Origin: Saprospiraceae bacterium
GTDB lineage: Bacteria > Bacteroidota > Bacteroidia > Chitinophagales > Saprospiraceae
DNA: 64,000 nucleotides
Assembly: GCA_016717145.1 (NCBI GenBank)
Contig: JADKGD010000017.1
Coordinates: forward strand, 93,501-157,500
Direction of reading: 5' to 3'
Shown here piece by piece: positions 18,726 to 28,779 of this stretch. Each line of letters begins with the position of its first letter. Positions within the stretch are counted from its first letter, which is position 1. The translations under genes were made by a program, and so were the position numbers. Under the pieces are notes generated by a model, which did no database searches, was not told the origin of the DNA, and saw nothing but the letters and a program-made list of their open reading frames with translations.

Positions 18726-21212
18726 TTAAAATTCTTCATCAAAGTCAGAAGGCTTTGATTTTGCATCTTCCCCACCTTGAGCAGGAAGTGCTGTTTCATA
18801 TTTGCTACAATCTATTTCTATCATTTCTTCCTCCGGCCTCATAAAAACAGAATTTTTTCCAAAACCAAGCCTGTTATCTGCTTCTATCTTCAACAATAAT
18901 TTTTCAAAAAATGGCCTCGCCATTACTGCTCCCTGCCCGTCTGACAATGTATTGAATCTGATGAATTCCTGATCTCCACCTACCCAGGTAGAAATAACAA
19001 GTTCCGGAGTAAAACCGACAAACCACCCATCCTTATAATCATTGGTTGTTCCTGTTTTTCCTGCCACTTCTGATTTAAATTTAGATTGTATAATGCTTGC
19101 GACATATTTTAGCATGTCAACGATAACAAAATTATATGCCGGGTTAATGGCGCGTTTCTGCTCGGGCACTGCAGTGTAGATGATTCTGCCATTCTTATCT
19201 TCAATACGTGAAACAAATATTGGCTTAGTTACAATTCCATCATTAGCAAAAGCAGTATATGCGCAAGCCATATCCATCACCGACAATTCAGGAGTACCCA
19301 AACATATAGATGGGAAATCAGGTATTTTTGTTTTATCAATACCCAAATTACCAACAAGGTTTTTTACGCTTTGTACATTGCCTATTTCTTTCATAAGATA
19401 GACAGAAACCGAGTTTTTTGACTCTTTTAATGCTTGGCGAAGCGTGAATGATAAACCGGTAAATTTGTTATCTGAATTACCGGGACACCATGTTGAAGAC
19501 AAATTAAAATTGGGATCATGAGCCTGGATACACTGTTTGACATCTTCCACTTTAAAACAAGGAGACAAGGCATTTTCTATGATTGCAGTGGAATATATAA
19601 ATGGTTTAAAGGTAGAGCCTACCTGACGGTTCGAATTTACATGATCGTATTGGAAATATTTATGACCAATGCCGCCAATCCAGGAAAGTATGTTTCCAGT
19701 CTTGGGATCTACCGTAATTGACCCCATTTGCATATGCTGGAGGTGGTACTTAATGGAATCCATTGGGGTCATTTCAACTACTTTTTCACCACTTATTTCA
19801 TTATAAGAAAAGATTTGCATTCTGGTTTTAGTGTTGAAAGATATATTAATTGCTTTTTGCATTTTTATCCACTGCTTCTTGAGTAATGGCCATTGTTTGC
19901 TATCCATGATGGTTGAATATCCATCAGCCTGAGACTGGTCAATGGACTTGTTTTTTAGTAATTTTTTCAAATGACCCGGATGTTCTTCTTCTTCAAACAT
20001 TCTGAAGATGTCTGTATCATCCAAAGGTGGATTATCCATAAGGTTTGTTATTTCCCCAAACACCTGGGTCATATGGCGGGATTTGATCTGTTTGTAACGA
20101 TCAGAATCCTTCATCATTTGTATTAGTTGTTTTTTTCTCAAATCTATCTTTTCTTTATCGGCTTTATAGGTCATGAAGTCTTTACCTTTCCACCTATCAA
20201 AATACTTTGTTTGCAATTGTGACATATGTTCCTGCATTGATGACTCAGCGTACTTCTGGATTCTGGTGTCTATGGTGGTATATATTTTTAAACCGTCGAG
20301 ATATAGATTGTATTTACTTCCGTCAGGTTTACGGTATTTATCTTCATCAAGCATCTTCTTAAGCCATTTTGTAAGCTCTGATCTGAAATAAGGTGCAAGA
20401 CCATCATGATGAATTTCTCGTCTGAAATTTTTGGTATTTATAGGTTTGATGCGTTTATTCAGGTATTCATCTTTAGTTAAGAAGTCCATTTTTACCATTT
20501 GGCTTAAAACGACTGAACGTCTGTTACTGCAGTTTTGAGGATTAATTATGGGATTAAATACTCTGGGATTTTTAAGCATGCCGATAAGAACGGCGACCTC
20601 TTCGACAGCAAGCAGTTTTTGATCTTTACCAAAATATGTTTTTGCAGCAGCTCCAATGCCTACCGCATCATAAAGGAAATCACTCTTGTTGAGATACATA
20701 GCCAGAATTTCTTCTTTGGTATATCTTTTTTCAAATTCTATGGCTATGACCCATTCTTTTAGTTTTTGCCAGATTCTCTTGGGAAATGATTTGGATCGTT
20801 GGGTAAAAAACAACTTTGCCATTTGCTGGGTGATGGTGCTGGCGCCACCTTTATTACCAAGAAAAAATATGGCTCTGGCGGTTCCTTTGAAATCGATACC
20901 CGAATGAGAAAAATACCTTTTATCTTCGGTTGCGATCAATGCACGTATAATCAACGGATTGATATCTTTAAAATCCAACCATTCCCGATTATATTTAAAT
21001 ACCTTACCGAAGGCTTCTCCATCTGCTGAAATAAATTGAGACGCTATCTCGTATTTTGGATTTTCAAGCTCTTCAGTGTCCGGAAGCTGAGTTTTGGAGA
21101 TTATAAAAAAAAAGCAGACTACCAGCACAAAAAGTCCTAGAATACTATAAATTGATAATTTGAAATATCTGCTGTTAAAAAAAGAAGATCCCATTAATTT
21201 TTCCTGTGACAT
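18726..21212 (-). CDS. mrcA: Class A penicillin-binding protein (PBP1A-type transglycosylase/transpeptidase)
   Basis: Bifunctional peptidoglycan synthase, 828 residues, ATG at 21210-21212. Short cytoplasmic tail, one membrane helix at ~18-40, GT51 glycosyltransferase domain with catalytic Glu96 (ATEDKRYFSHSG) and GGASTITQQMAKLFF, then the transpeptidase with Ser533-x-x-Lys536 (GSTFKPF), Ser598-Lys-Asn600 and Lys719-Thr-Gly721 (GKTGTTNDY). Between the two enzymatic domains (~340-480) is a long charged, probably coiled-coil stretch rich in Lys, Asp and Met, as in other Bacteroidota PBP1A proteins. It polymerises and cross-links glycan on the periplasmic face. A minus-strand TATCTTTG box at 21249-21256 is a plausible -7 element 37 bp upstream. 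The symbol is by family; mrcA and ponA are both in use. Confidence 0.94.
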   Translation of the reverse strand: MSQEKLMGSSFFNSRYFKLSIYSILGLFVLVVCFFFIISKTQLPDTEELENPKYEIASQFISADGEAFGKVFKYNREWLDFKDINPLIIRALIATEDKRYFSHSGIDFKGTARAIFFLGNKGGASTITQQMAKLFFTQRSKSFPKRIWQKLKEWVIAIEFEKRYTKEEILAMYLNKSDFLYDAVGIGAAAKTYFGKDQKLLAVEEVAVLIGMLKNPRVFNPIINPQNCSNRRSVVLSQMVKMDFLTKDEYLNKRIKPINTKNFRREIHHDGLAPYFRSELTKWLKKMLDEDKYRKPDGSKYNLYLDGLKIYTTIDTRIQKYAESSMQEHMSQLQTKYFDRWKGKDFMTYKADKEKIDLRKKQLIQMMKDSDRYKQIKSRHMTQVFGEITNLMDNPPLDDTDIFRMFEEEEHPGHLKKLLKNKSIDQSQADGYSTIMDSKQWPLLKKQWIKMQKAINISFNTKTRMQIFSYNEISGEKVVEMTPMDSIKYHLQHMQMGSITVDPKTGNILSWIGGIGHKYFQYDHVNSNRQVGSTFKPFIYSTAIIENALSPCFKVEDVKQCIQAHDPNFNLSSTWCPGNSDNKFTGLSFTLRQALKESKNSVSVYLMKEIGNVQSVKNLVGNLGIDKTKIPDFPSICLGTPELSVMDMACAYTAFANDGIVTKPIFVSRIEDKNGRIIYTAVPEQKRAINPAYNFVIVDMLKYVASIIQSKFKSEVAGKTGTTNDYKDGWFVGFTPELVISTWVGGDQEFIRFNTLSDGQGAVMARPFFEKLLLKIEADNRLGFGKNSVFMRPEEEMIEIDCSKYETALPAQGGEDAKSKPSDFDEEF

Positions 21213-21256
21213 GTATTTTTATTGATATTAATCATCACAAATACACCACAAAGATA

Positions 21257-21370
21257 TTAAATATTTTGGTTATCTGATGAAAAGATTGGATTACAATTTC
21301 TGATACAATTATTTGTTACTTGTTTGCTGCAACCAAAGACAAGTGACACGACCACAAGTAACAATTTACG
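21257..21370 (-). pseudogene. Remnant of a second copy of the small lipoprotein gene at 21448
   Basis: The minus strand from about 21370 reads KLLLVVVSLVFGCSKQ then VTNNCI before a stop at 21257-21259. This matches the start of the intact neighbour (VLLVIMSVALGCNKQ, EANNCI) in both residues and nucleotides, including the lipobox and the NNCI segment after it. No ATG precedes it in frame and the rest of the protein is absent. It looks like the decayed 5' end of a tandem duplicate; a very short functional lipoprotein starting at TTG cannot be excluded. Confidence 0.6.
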
Positions 21371-21447
21371 GTCAAATTTCCTTATTTTTAAATAAATATT
21401 TCTACAACACCATTAAGACATTATTCTAAATGACGATATTGAGTGGA

Positions 21448-21846
21448 TTATTCTTTTTTTAATACTAGTGTTACTCTGTAATCTTTCTGAACATTTGAAT
21501 CACAGGAATTTGGCGTTATGGATACAAAGTTGATTTTAAAGTTGTCAAACAATGGCAAATCTGGGGTTGAGTTTGAAGTGCCAAAATCGTAATCAAATAA
21601 TTTTCCATTAGCCAAAACACTCATTTTTAGAATGTATTCACCTTCCCAGAAACATTCAACATCACAAGGACATAATGAATTTTGTACCTCTTTGATGAAG
21701 ATATAATTATCCTGATCCAGACAGTATTGCTTACCCACTTCGGCAACAAAATTTTTATTGTATTGGATGTCAATACAATTGTTTGCTTCTTGTTTGTTGC
21801 AACCTAAGGCAACTGACATAATCACAAGTAATACATACATTTTCAT
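21448..21846 (-). CDS. Small secreted lipoprotein with CPxxVxCxWxG-like motif, function unknown
   Basis: 132 residues from ATG at 21844-21846. The N terminus is a lipoprotein signal (VLLVIMSVALGC, lipid Cys16), so the mature protein is membrane-anchored outside the cytoplasm. The segment SLCPCDVECFWEGEY recalls the 'RCPxxVxCxWxG' motif of a widespread family of small Bacteroidota lipoproteins of unknown function. Several further Cys (24, 42, and one near the C terminus) could form disulfides. The gene stands alone, with a decayed paralogue just downstream. I do not assign a function. Confidence 0.75.
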   Translation of the reverse strand: MKMYVLLVIMSVALGCNKQEANNCIDIQYNKNFVAEVGKQYCLDQDNYIFIKEVQNSLCPCDVECFWEGEYILKMSVLANGKLFDYDFGTSNSTPDLPLFDNFKINFVSITPNSCDSNVQKDYRVTLVLKKE

Positions 21847-22052
21847 AATTTAGGATTTTTAATTGATAAATTCCACATGACCATTCATGCTTTAACCAAA
21901 AAGACGAAATTTTTTACAGTCTGGTTGGTCTAAATAGTAAACAATTTTTTTAAATAAATGATTCATTAAATTATGCCACAATTTCTCGCACATACAAATG
22001 AGTTGAATATATCTTTAAAGAAGGAAAATATTTTTGCCTGTAGTGTAATGTT

Positions 22053-22086
22053 TTTGTTTCTTCTCAAACAGATATGATTACATTTG
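22053..22086 (+). promoter_or_regulatory. Bacteroidota-type promoter for rsmI
   Basis: A -33-like TTTG at 22053-22056 and a -7-like TACATTTG at 22079-22086 are 22 bp apart, close to the Bacteroidota consensus (TTTG, 19-21 bp, TAnnTTTG). Transcription would begin near 22092, about 37 bp before the rsmI ATG. Confidence 0.6.
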
Positions 22087-22128
22087 TGTATGAATTGCTT
22101 ACAGCTTTAAATAATTTAATATGCGGAA

Positions 22129-22827
22129 ATGCTGTTTTTAGTACCGACACCCATTGGCAACCTTGATGATATTACGCTTAGAGCGATCAAAACTTTAAAT
22201 GATTGTGATGTAGTTCTATCAGAGGATACAAGAACAAGTGGAAAATTATTGAAGCATTATAATATTGACAAACCATTATGGTCTTTTCATGCTTTTAACG
22301 AACATAAAGCGTTGAAAAATATTATTGATCACCTAAAACAAGGGAAAAATATTGTGTTGATCTCTGATGCCGGTACACCAGGCATCTCAGATCCTGGTTT
22401 TCTGTTGGTAAGAGAATGTCAGTCAAATGATATTAAAGTTTCTTGTTTACCGGGAGCAACAGCATTTGTTCCGGCATTGGTGGCTTCGGGTATGACAACG
22501 GACAAGTTTTATTTTGAGGGATTTCTGCCCCATAAAAAAGGAAGGCAAACCAGGTGGAAGTTTCTTTGCTTACTTGATGTCACTATCATTTTGTATGAGT
22601 CGCCACACAGGTTAATGAAGTGCCTTGAAGAGATAAAAGAATTTGTTGGTGAGCATCGCAGAGTTTGTATTGCAAGGGAAATCAGTAAAATTTATGAAGA
22701 ATTTATTACCATGTCTGTAAGTGATTTGATCGTTCATTATACAGCTCATCCTGCTAAAGGTGAAATTGTAATTGTTATCGAAGGAAAACAAAAAGATGCA
22801 AAAAATAAAGAATACACAGATAATTAA
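22129..22827 (+). CDS. rsmI: 16S rRNA (cytidine-2'-O)-methyltransferase RsmI
   Basis: 232-residue member of the tetrapyrrole-methylase-fold family that methylates the 2'-O of C1402 in 16S rRNA with SAM. Diagnostic segments are FLVPTPIGNLDDITLRA at the N terminus, SEDTRTSGKLL, HAFNEHK, LISDAGTPGISDPGFLLV (SAM site), CLPGATAFVPAL, and FEGFLPHKKGRQ, followed by YESPHRL. ATG start at 22129-22131 matches the family N terminus exactly. It is followed at 43 bp by an M16 protease gene. Confidence 0.96.
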   Translation: MLFLVPTPIGNLDDITLRAIKTLNDCDVVLSEDTRTSGKLLKHYNIDKPLWSFHAFNEHKALKNIIDHLKQGKNIVLISDAGTPGISDPGFLLVRECQSNDIKVSCLPGATAFVPALVASGMTTDKFYFEGFLPHKKGRQTRWKFLCLLDVTIILYESPHRLMKCLEEIKEFVGEHRRVCIAREISKIYEEFITMSVSDLIVHYTAHPAKGEIVIVIEGKQKDAKNKEYTDN

Positions 22828-22870
22828 AATTGTTATGAAATAAAATGAAGGAACCTATAAAATCTGAATT

Positions 22871-24106
22871 TTGATTGAATTTGTAAGACATACGCTTGCC
22901 AATGGACTGAAACTTATTGTTCACCAGGATACATCTACACCAATGGTAGCTGTGAATGTCGTTTATGATGTGGGATCAAAATATGAAGATCCAAATAAGA
23001 CAGGGTTTGCACATTTATTTGAACATCTTATGTTTGGTGGCTCGATAAATGTACCTGATTTTGACGACCCTATTCAGATGGCCGGGGGAGAAAACAATGC
23101 TTTTACCAATACAGATATGACCAATTTTCATGAGGTTTTACCTGCTCAAAATATAGAAACGGCTCTTTGGCTCGAAGCTGATAGAATGATGCAATTAAAA
23201 TTTAGCAAGAGATCGCTGCAAACCCAAAAAAAGGTTGTCATAGAAGAATTTAAAGAAACATGTCTTAATGAGCCATATGGCGACATGTGGCATCATTTAA
23301 GTAAACTTGCTTATAAAACCCACCCTTATCGATGGCCTACTATTGGCAGGGAAATGAGTCATATTTCCGAGGCGACGCTCGAGCAGGTGGAAGCTTTTTT
23401 TTATAGTTATTACAGACCGGATAATGCCGTTATTGTACTTGCAGGAAACATAGAGCCCAAAAAGGGCATTGAATTGGTAGAAAAATGGTTTGGGGACATA
23501 CCTCGCGGAAATTATAAAAAACATGTTTTGCCTATCGAGCCGGTACAAAACGAATTCAGACAAGAGATATTGAATGAGGAGGTGCCACATGATGCTATTT
23601 TTCAGGGATTTCATATGGCAGAGAGAATGTCTGATGAGTTTTATGCCTGCGATTTACTTTCAGATGTAATGGCAAACGGGAGATCGGCCAGATTTTACCA
23701 GCGATTGTATAAAGAGCAACAACTTTTTAGTACTATTGATGCGTTTATTTCCGGCACTACTGATCCGGGATTATTTATTATTGAAGGTAAAACGATGCCT
23801 GGCGTCACAATAGAAGCAGCAAAAAAAGCAATAAACATTGAGATAGAAATTTTGAAATCTGAATTGATATCAGATGATGAACTTACAAAGCTTAAAAATT
23901 GCGTCGAGAGTAGTTTGGTATTTGGAGAAGTCAGCATACTCAATAAGGCGATCAGTCTTGCATATTTTGAAATGCTGGGAGATGCCGGGCTAATTAATGT
24001 GGAAGGGGACAGATATCACAAAATAACAGCAAAAGATATAAGGAATGCAGCAAGAAAGATATTCAGAAGAGAAAACTGTAGTGAATTGATATATATAGCT
24101 AAGTGA
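22871..24106 (+). CDS. M16 family zinc metalloprotease (pitrilysin type)
   Basis: 411 residues. Residues 48-52 (HLFEH) form the inverted HxxEH zinc site with the catalytic Glu51; the distal Glu ligand lies in VVIEEF (Glu125/126). The substrate-binding half continues to the C-terminal M16_C domain (~165-350) with YYRPDNAVIVLAGNI. No signal peptide is seen, so it is probably cytoplasmic, as in many short M16 proteins that work as homo- or heterodimers. The start is a TTG at 22871: an in-frame TGA stands two codons upstream and no ATG is available at the conserved N terminus (IEFVRHTLANGLKLIV). The usual partner M16 gene lacking the zinc site does not follow; the next gene is on the other strand. 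Confidence 0.9.
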   Translation: MIEFVRHTLANGLKLIVHQDTSTPMVAVNVVYDVGSKYEDPNKTGFAHLFEHLMFGGSINVPDFDDPIQMAGGENNAFTNTDMTNFHEVLPAQNIETALWLEADRMMQLKFSKRSLQTQKKVVIEEFKETCLNEPYGDMWHHLSKLAYKTHPYRWPTIGREMSHISEATLEQVEAFFYSYYRPDNAVIVLAGNIEPKKGIELVEKWFGDIPRGNYKKHVLPIEPVQNEFRQEILNEEVPHDAIFQGFHMAERMSDEFYACDLLSDVMANGRSARFYQRLYKEQQLFSTIDAFISGTTDPGLFIIEGKTMPGVTIEAAKKAINIEIEILKSELISDDELTKLKNCVESSLVFGEVSILNKAISLAYFEMLGDAGLINVEGDRYHKITAKDIRNAARKIFRRENCSELIYIAK

Positions 24107-24221
24107 TGATGTCAATACATTTCTTATGTTCAATGTATACCTATAATCATGAAGCTCCAGTAAAGAAGTGTTTTATTTGGATTTGCGGAAGCCGGCATAG
24201 GATGTTAAATGGTTTAATAGT

Positions 24222-25049
24222 TTAGTCCTGGCTAATATTAAAATCAGCCGAAAAGATATAAAACCCATCCTGGAAAATGGGCATATTTTGGTTATTAAGA
24301 TATTTGTAGTAACCGATTTTGATTGCCATGAAGTCTTGTATATCGATGCCTCCTTCGATATTGCTTCCTACAAAATTTGATGCCGATTCCGGACCGAAGA
24401 TATTGCTTATGCTATCTTTGTCATTAATGGAATAAGAGATGCATCCTTTAATCCAGGCATTACCCGGAGCGTCGGTTTGATCGTTTTTCCATGCTTTGGT
24501 ATCCAGCCGTAAACCTGAGGCGATAATCTTGGAAAAAATGGAGACATTTTCTTCTGTATCCAGCATTACACTATTGACAGACTTTCCTGAGAATTGATAA
24601 ATAACAGATATTTCTGTGTTTTTCCCAATTTTAAATACAGAGCTAGATCCATCAATACCAATACCAAACAATCCACCTTTGTTATTTAAAATTTCAATTG
24701 CACTTAGCTTGTTTTCAAACCAATTTTTCTGATTTGTGGCTGAAGTTGCGCCAATCATGACATATAATGGTATAAAAAATTTGTCAGGATCACCAATATT
24801 GATTTCAATTACTTTGGCACTGGATCGTAATAGACCATCAGAAATAAAATCCAATTCTCCGGAGGAAAAAAGATTGTATTTTCGGGCAGGGAAACCAAGC
24901 TGACTAAGAGGCTTTGTAATTCTTTTGTTAACAGCAATTTGTTTATGATCAATTTCAGCGTATTGATTGGAAATTTTAACCAAAGAATCTATTTGTGCAG
25001 TAAACGATGTAGACCAAAAGGCTGTTGAAATGATAATCCACCTGTACAT
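24222..25049 (-). CDS. Secreted protein of unknown function
   Basis: 275 residues from the ATG at 25047-25049, chosen because it gives a signal peptide (MYRWIIISTAFWSTSFTAQ); a TTG further upstream would hide it. The mature protein has no Cys, is rich in Ser, Ile and Asn, and is full of short beta-type segments (KVIEINIGDPDKFFIPLYVMIG, EISVIYQFSGKS), suggesting a periplasmic or outer-membrane-associated beta protein. I recognise no motif and no sorting domain. It lies 172 bp downstream of the BNR protein gene on the same strand. Confidence 0.7.
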   Translation of the reverse strand: MYRWIIISTAFWSTSFTAQIDSLVKISNQYAEIDHKQIAVNKRITKPLSQLGFPARKYNLFSSGELDFISDGLLRSSAKVIEINIGDPDKFFIPLYVMIGATSATNQKNWFENKLSAIEILNNKGGLFGIGIDGSSSVFKIGKNTEISVIYQFSGKSVNSVMLDTEENVSIFSKIIASGLRLDTKAWKNDQTDAPGNAWIKGCISYSINDKDSISNIFGPESASNFVGSNIEGGIDIQDFMAIKIGYYKYLNNQNMPIFQDGFYIFSADFNISQD

Positions 25050-25221
25050 AATATTATGTTTTGTAAATATGAGATAAGATACAATATGTAATAAGTGTAC
25101 AGGTTCAATGGAATACAAATGTCTTTAGCCAATGCCTATAACATTAACAGTATACAATGTATTGTGTATGTTTTGTTAAACCCGGATAATATTGTTTTTT
25201 GGCTTTTATAAATGTATAATT

Positions 25222-28200
25222 TTATTTTTTATCCGGCCATCTGCCTGGTGTATAAGGGGCTTTATTTTTATTCAGTTCAGCTTCTATGGCTTCAACGGCT
25301 GAACCCAGAGATTTTATCTTCGGGTAAACTTCATTATATTGTTTTACTGCAATATTAAAAGAGTTGTTAAAAGATTCCGGGATCTCAGATGTAGAGTTCC
25401 AAATGCTATTTGCTATGCCGCCAATGCGATCATTAATCGATGATTTTGTTTCAAACTCTCTGCTTGATCTTGTTCTGTCACCAAACAGTGCGGTTTTTAA
25501 AGGTTCAAGGTCTTTATATGCAGCATACGTTTTTGACAGTAAATCAGATGCAGGAGCTGACATGTCCAATATGGCCAATTCGGCATTCTTTATCCTTTCT
25601 TCAAGTTTGCCAAGTAAGTCATTGGATGCGCTGAGTTCTCTGCTTACATCGCTCACTTTTTTGTAAAATGCGACATTTAAAGCCATATCTTTTGATGGCA
25701 GACTGGATTGATTGAGTAGATTTATTGCGAATACTTTAGAGTCTGATATTGGCGTTAATACCCCATCGTGATACTTGGCCATGGAAATTTTATAATTCCC
25801 AGGCATTGCCAGATGCCCTTGTGGACCTGAGCCAAACAACTGATCCGGTGCAGGCGTAAATCGACCTACAACGGCATCGTCAGGAGCAAACCTTAAATCC
25901 CAGGTTATTCTGTGCAGACCTTTGGAGGCAGGAGTTTTGATGTGTCTTACCACAAGTCCGGCATCATCAGTTATAGTAAACAATATAAATGGTTCGACTT
26001 GGTTGTCTTCCAGACTAAGGCTGTCTAATGTGGGGTAAAAAACTTTTTCTTTCTTTTCGTATGCGATTTTTTCTTTTTCTTTTCTTAAGTCTTTGAGTTT
26101 TTTGATATCATCTTTTAAATAATAAGTAAACACAGCACCCATTTCAGGATTTGGTGTGCTGTAGTAACTACTGCCTAAATGTCCTTTGTCTCTTAAACCA
26201 AGGGGCAAACGAGGTATAAACATTAGGGCATCTTTGACCGGACAAATAAAAGCTTCCTTTTTGAGATCTTCTTTTTTAATATTCCTAAGCGGTGTATAAT
26301 CATCAAGTACATAAAATCCCCGACCAAATGTGGCTAAAACAAGGTCATTTTCACGTTTTTGGATTTCAATATCCCGAACAGCAACAGTAGGTAGACCTGC
26401 AGCCAACTTTATCCAGTTGCTTCCACCATTCGAACTAAAATAACAACCGAATTCAGTACCCACAAACAATAGATCTTTATCTACATGATCTTCTGCTATG
26501 GTATACACACTACCTCTTACCGGAAGGTCAGATGAAATATTTTTCCATGTTTGCCCGGCATCTGAAGTCTTAAGGACATAGGGTTTAAAATCTCCGTATC
26601 TGTGGTGGTTAAAACAAACAAAGGCAGTATTTTTGTCATGATTTGAAGCAATGATCTGATGAACGTAACTTTGAGAAGGCACACCTGACAGGTTATCAAA
26701 TTTTGTCCAGCTTTTTCCTCCATCTGTCGTTAATTGTATTAAGCCATCATCGGTACCTACCCAAATAATATTTTCATCCATAACGGATTCAGCTATGCTT
26801 GTTGTTTGGCCATAAATATCTGTACTTTGGTTTTTTGCAACGGCATCAACTGACCATACCCTGCCCATTGCTTCCATCTTATTTCTATCCAGTTGTCTGG
26901 AAAGATCCGGGCTTATGATTTTCCAATTATTTCCTCGGTCGTCTGTGCGGAAAACTTTATTTGATCCGAAATACAATCTTTTGTTATCAAAATGGCTAAT
27001 AAGTAATGGTGCGTCCCAGTTCCATCTATATGCGTCTTCATTTTCTCCTTCTACAGGTTTGATAGGAAGATATTCTCCATTTTTTTTATCAAATCTGACA
27101 AGACCTCCATATTGACTTTGTGCATATATAATATTAGGATCGCTCTGGTCAACCTGGGTCTCGAATCCATCACCTTGAGATGTCACATACCAATCAGCAT
27201 TGGTGATACCATTTGCTGAAGTGGTACGACTAGGCCCACCAAGACTTAGGTTGTCCTGAGTTCCTCCATGAACCCCATAAAATGGATAATCATTATCTGT
27301 TGACACTTTATAAAATTGAGTGACAGGTAGATTTGATTTATAATCGTATGTTTTTGCATGATCAAATGTTTCATAAATCCCACCATCACATCCCACTAAT
27401 AAATGATTTGGGTCCTTTGGGTCAACCCAAATCGCATGATTGTCAATGTGTTTATTAATCTCTCCGAGATTTGATACTGTTTTGCCCCCATCATAACTTA
27501 CTTTGTAATAACTGTCAGTTATATAAATTTTATCTGAATTATGTGGGTCACAGCTTATTTCCTGATAATAGTTTCCTGAAGTAAAAGTACCACTACGTTT
27601 TTCCCAGCTGGCTCCTTTATTTGTTGACCGGTAAATACCACCCTTACTATCTTTTGCTTCTACAATTGCAAATAAAATATCAGGATTTACAGTGCTGATG
27701 TCAAGACCAATCCTACCGATATCACCAGTTGGCAACCCGCCCTCTAGTTTACTCCAGGTGACTCCACTGTCAGTAGATTTATATAAGGCCGATTCCGGTC
27801 CACCTCCAATATAAGTGAATACTTTTCGCATACGCTGATGAAAAGCGGCATAAAGTACGCGATTATCTCTAGGGTCCATAACCAAATCATTACATCCTGT
27901 AAATGAACTGATAGTTTTAATGCAAGACCATGTTAATCCACCGTCTGTAGTTTTATACACTCCTCGTTCGCCGCCTTCAGTCCATACCGGGCCGTAGGCT
28001 GCAACATACACTATATTTGGGTCTTTTGGATCGATTATGATTTGTGAAATATGTTCAGAATTTTTAAGTCCCATATTTTTCCAGCTTGAACCTCCGTCAG
28101 AAGACTTATAGATGCCATCGCCATAAGCAACCGAGCGCTGATTGTTATTTTCACCGGTACCTACCCAAACATGACTTGCATTATTTGGATCAAGAGAAAC

Positions 28201-28530
28201 ACAGCCAATTGAATATGAACCTTCACCGTCAAAGACAGGACGATAGGTAACGCCTCGATTGGTTGTTTTCCAGACACCTCCCGAAGATGTGGCAACATAA
28301 TATTCGCTGCTATTATTGGGATTGACGGCAAAATCAGACACTCTTCCTGATGTAACTGCAGGACCTATGCTCCGAAAAGACAATGCAGAAAATAAGCCTG
28401 AATTATAAGGGTCTTCAATTTTTTCTACCTTTTTTTCTATTTTATTATCTTTGGTTTTTTGTGCATTGGAGACAATAGAGCAAATCAATACGCATAAAAT
28501 TAAAGTGGCTTTTATTGTTTTGGAAATCAT
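25222..28530 (-). CDS. Secreted VPS10/sortilin-like BNR-repeat protein (glycosyl-hydrolase-like beta-propeller)
   Basis: 1102 residues, ATG at 28528-28530, signal peptide ending VSNAQ. Residues ~45-720 hold at least eight BNR/Asp-box repeats of the form S-x-D-x-G-x-x-W (SSDGGSSWKN, TTDGGLTWS, STDSGVTWSK, STNKGASWEK, TDDRGNNWK, TTDGGKSWTK, TSDAGQTWKN, SSNGGSNWIK), which build a sortilin-like beta-propeller. The rest (~740-1102) is a helical and beta C-terminal region ending APYTPGRWPDKK, as in the ~1000-residue Bacteroidota proteins annotated as glycosyl hydrolase or WD40/YVTN/BNR-like. No T9SS domain is visible, so a periplasmic site is likely. Catalytic activity is unproven; the propeller fold is the safe claim. 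Confidence 0.85.
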   Translation of the reverse strand: MISKTIKATLILCVLICSIVSNAQKTKDNKIEKKVEKIEDPYNSGLFSALSFRSIGPAVTSGRVSDFAVNPNNSSEYYVATSSGGVWKTTNRGVTYRPVFDGEGSYSIGCVSLDPNNASHVWVGTGENNNQRSVAYGDGIYKSSDGGSSWKNMGLKNSEHISQIIIDPKDPNIVYVAAYGPVWTEGGERGVYKTTDGGLTWSCIKTISSFTGCNDLVMDPRDNRVLYAAFHQRMRKVFTYIGGGPESALYKSTDSGVTWSKLEGGLPTGDIGRIGLDISTVNPDILFAIVEAKDSKGGIYRSTNKGASWEKRSGTFTSGNYYQEISCDPHNSDKIYITDSYYKVSYDGGKTVSNLGEINKHIDNHAIWVDPKDPNHLLVGCDGGIYETFDHAKTYDYKSNLPVTQFYKVSTDNDYPFYGVHGGTQDNLSLGGPSRTTSANGITNADWYVTSQGDGFETQVDQSDPNIIYAQSQYGGLVRFDKKNGEYLPIKPVEGENEDAYRWNWDAPLLISHFDNKRLYFGSNKVFRTDDRGNNWKIISPDLSRQLDRNKMEAMGRVWSVDAVAKNQSTDIYGQTTSIAESVMDENIIWVGTDDGLIQLTTDGGKSWTKFDNLSGVPSQSYVHQIIASNHDKNTAFVCFNHHRYGDFKPYVLKTSDAGQTWKNISSDLPVRGSVYTIAEDHVDKDLLFVGTEFGCYFSSNGGSNWIKLAAGLPTVAVRDIEIQKRENDLVLATFGRGFYVLDDYTPLRNIKKEDLKKEAFICPVKDALMFIPRLPLGLRDKGHLGSSYYSTPNPEMGAVFTYYLKDDIKKLKDLRKEKEKIAYEKKEKVFYPTLDSLSLEDNQVEPFILFTITDDAGLVVRHIKTPASKGLHRITWDLRFAPDDAVVGRFTPAPDQLFGSGPQGHLAMPGNYKISMAKYHDGVLTPISDSKVFAINLLNQSSLPSKDMALNVAFYKKVSDVSRELSASNDLLGKLEERIKNAELAILDMSAPASDLLSKTYAAYKDLEPLKTALFGDRTRSSREFETKSSINDRIGGIANSIWNSTSEIPESFNNSFNIAVKQYNEVYPKIKSLGSAVEAIEAELNKNKAPYTPGRWPDKK

Positions 28531-28779
28531 ATCTAATGTTTTAATTGTAAAATAACGGAGTGAAGATAATCATAATGTCCAAAAAATTGGTTTCATTCGT
28601 CTAAAATGAAAAAAAATCAATATATTTAAAGACAAAAATGATATAAACTTCGACAAAAAATGAAGTCTGGTCTATTCAAAAAGACGACGGACACCAAGCT
28701 TGAATTTTATTAAACCGATAATAAATAGAAAACTGCTACCTTGCGGGGTAAAATTAAAGATAAAACAGATACTTTATTT

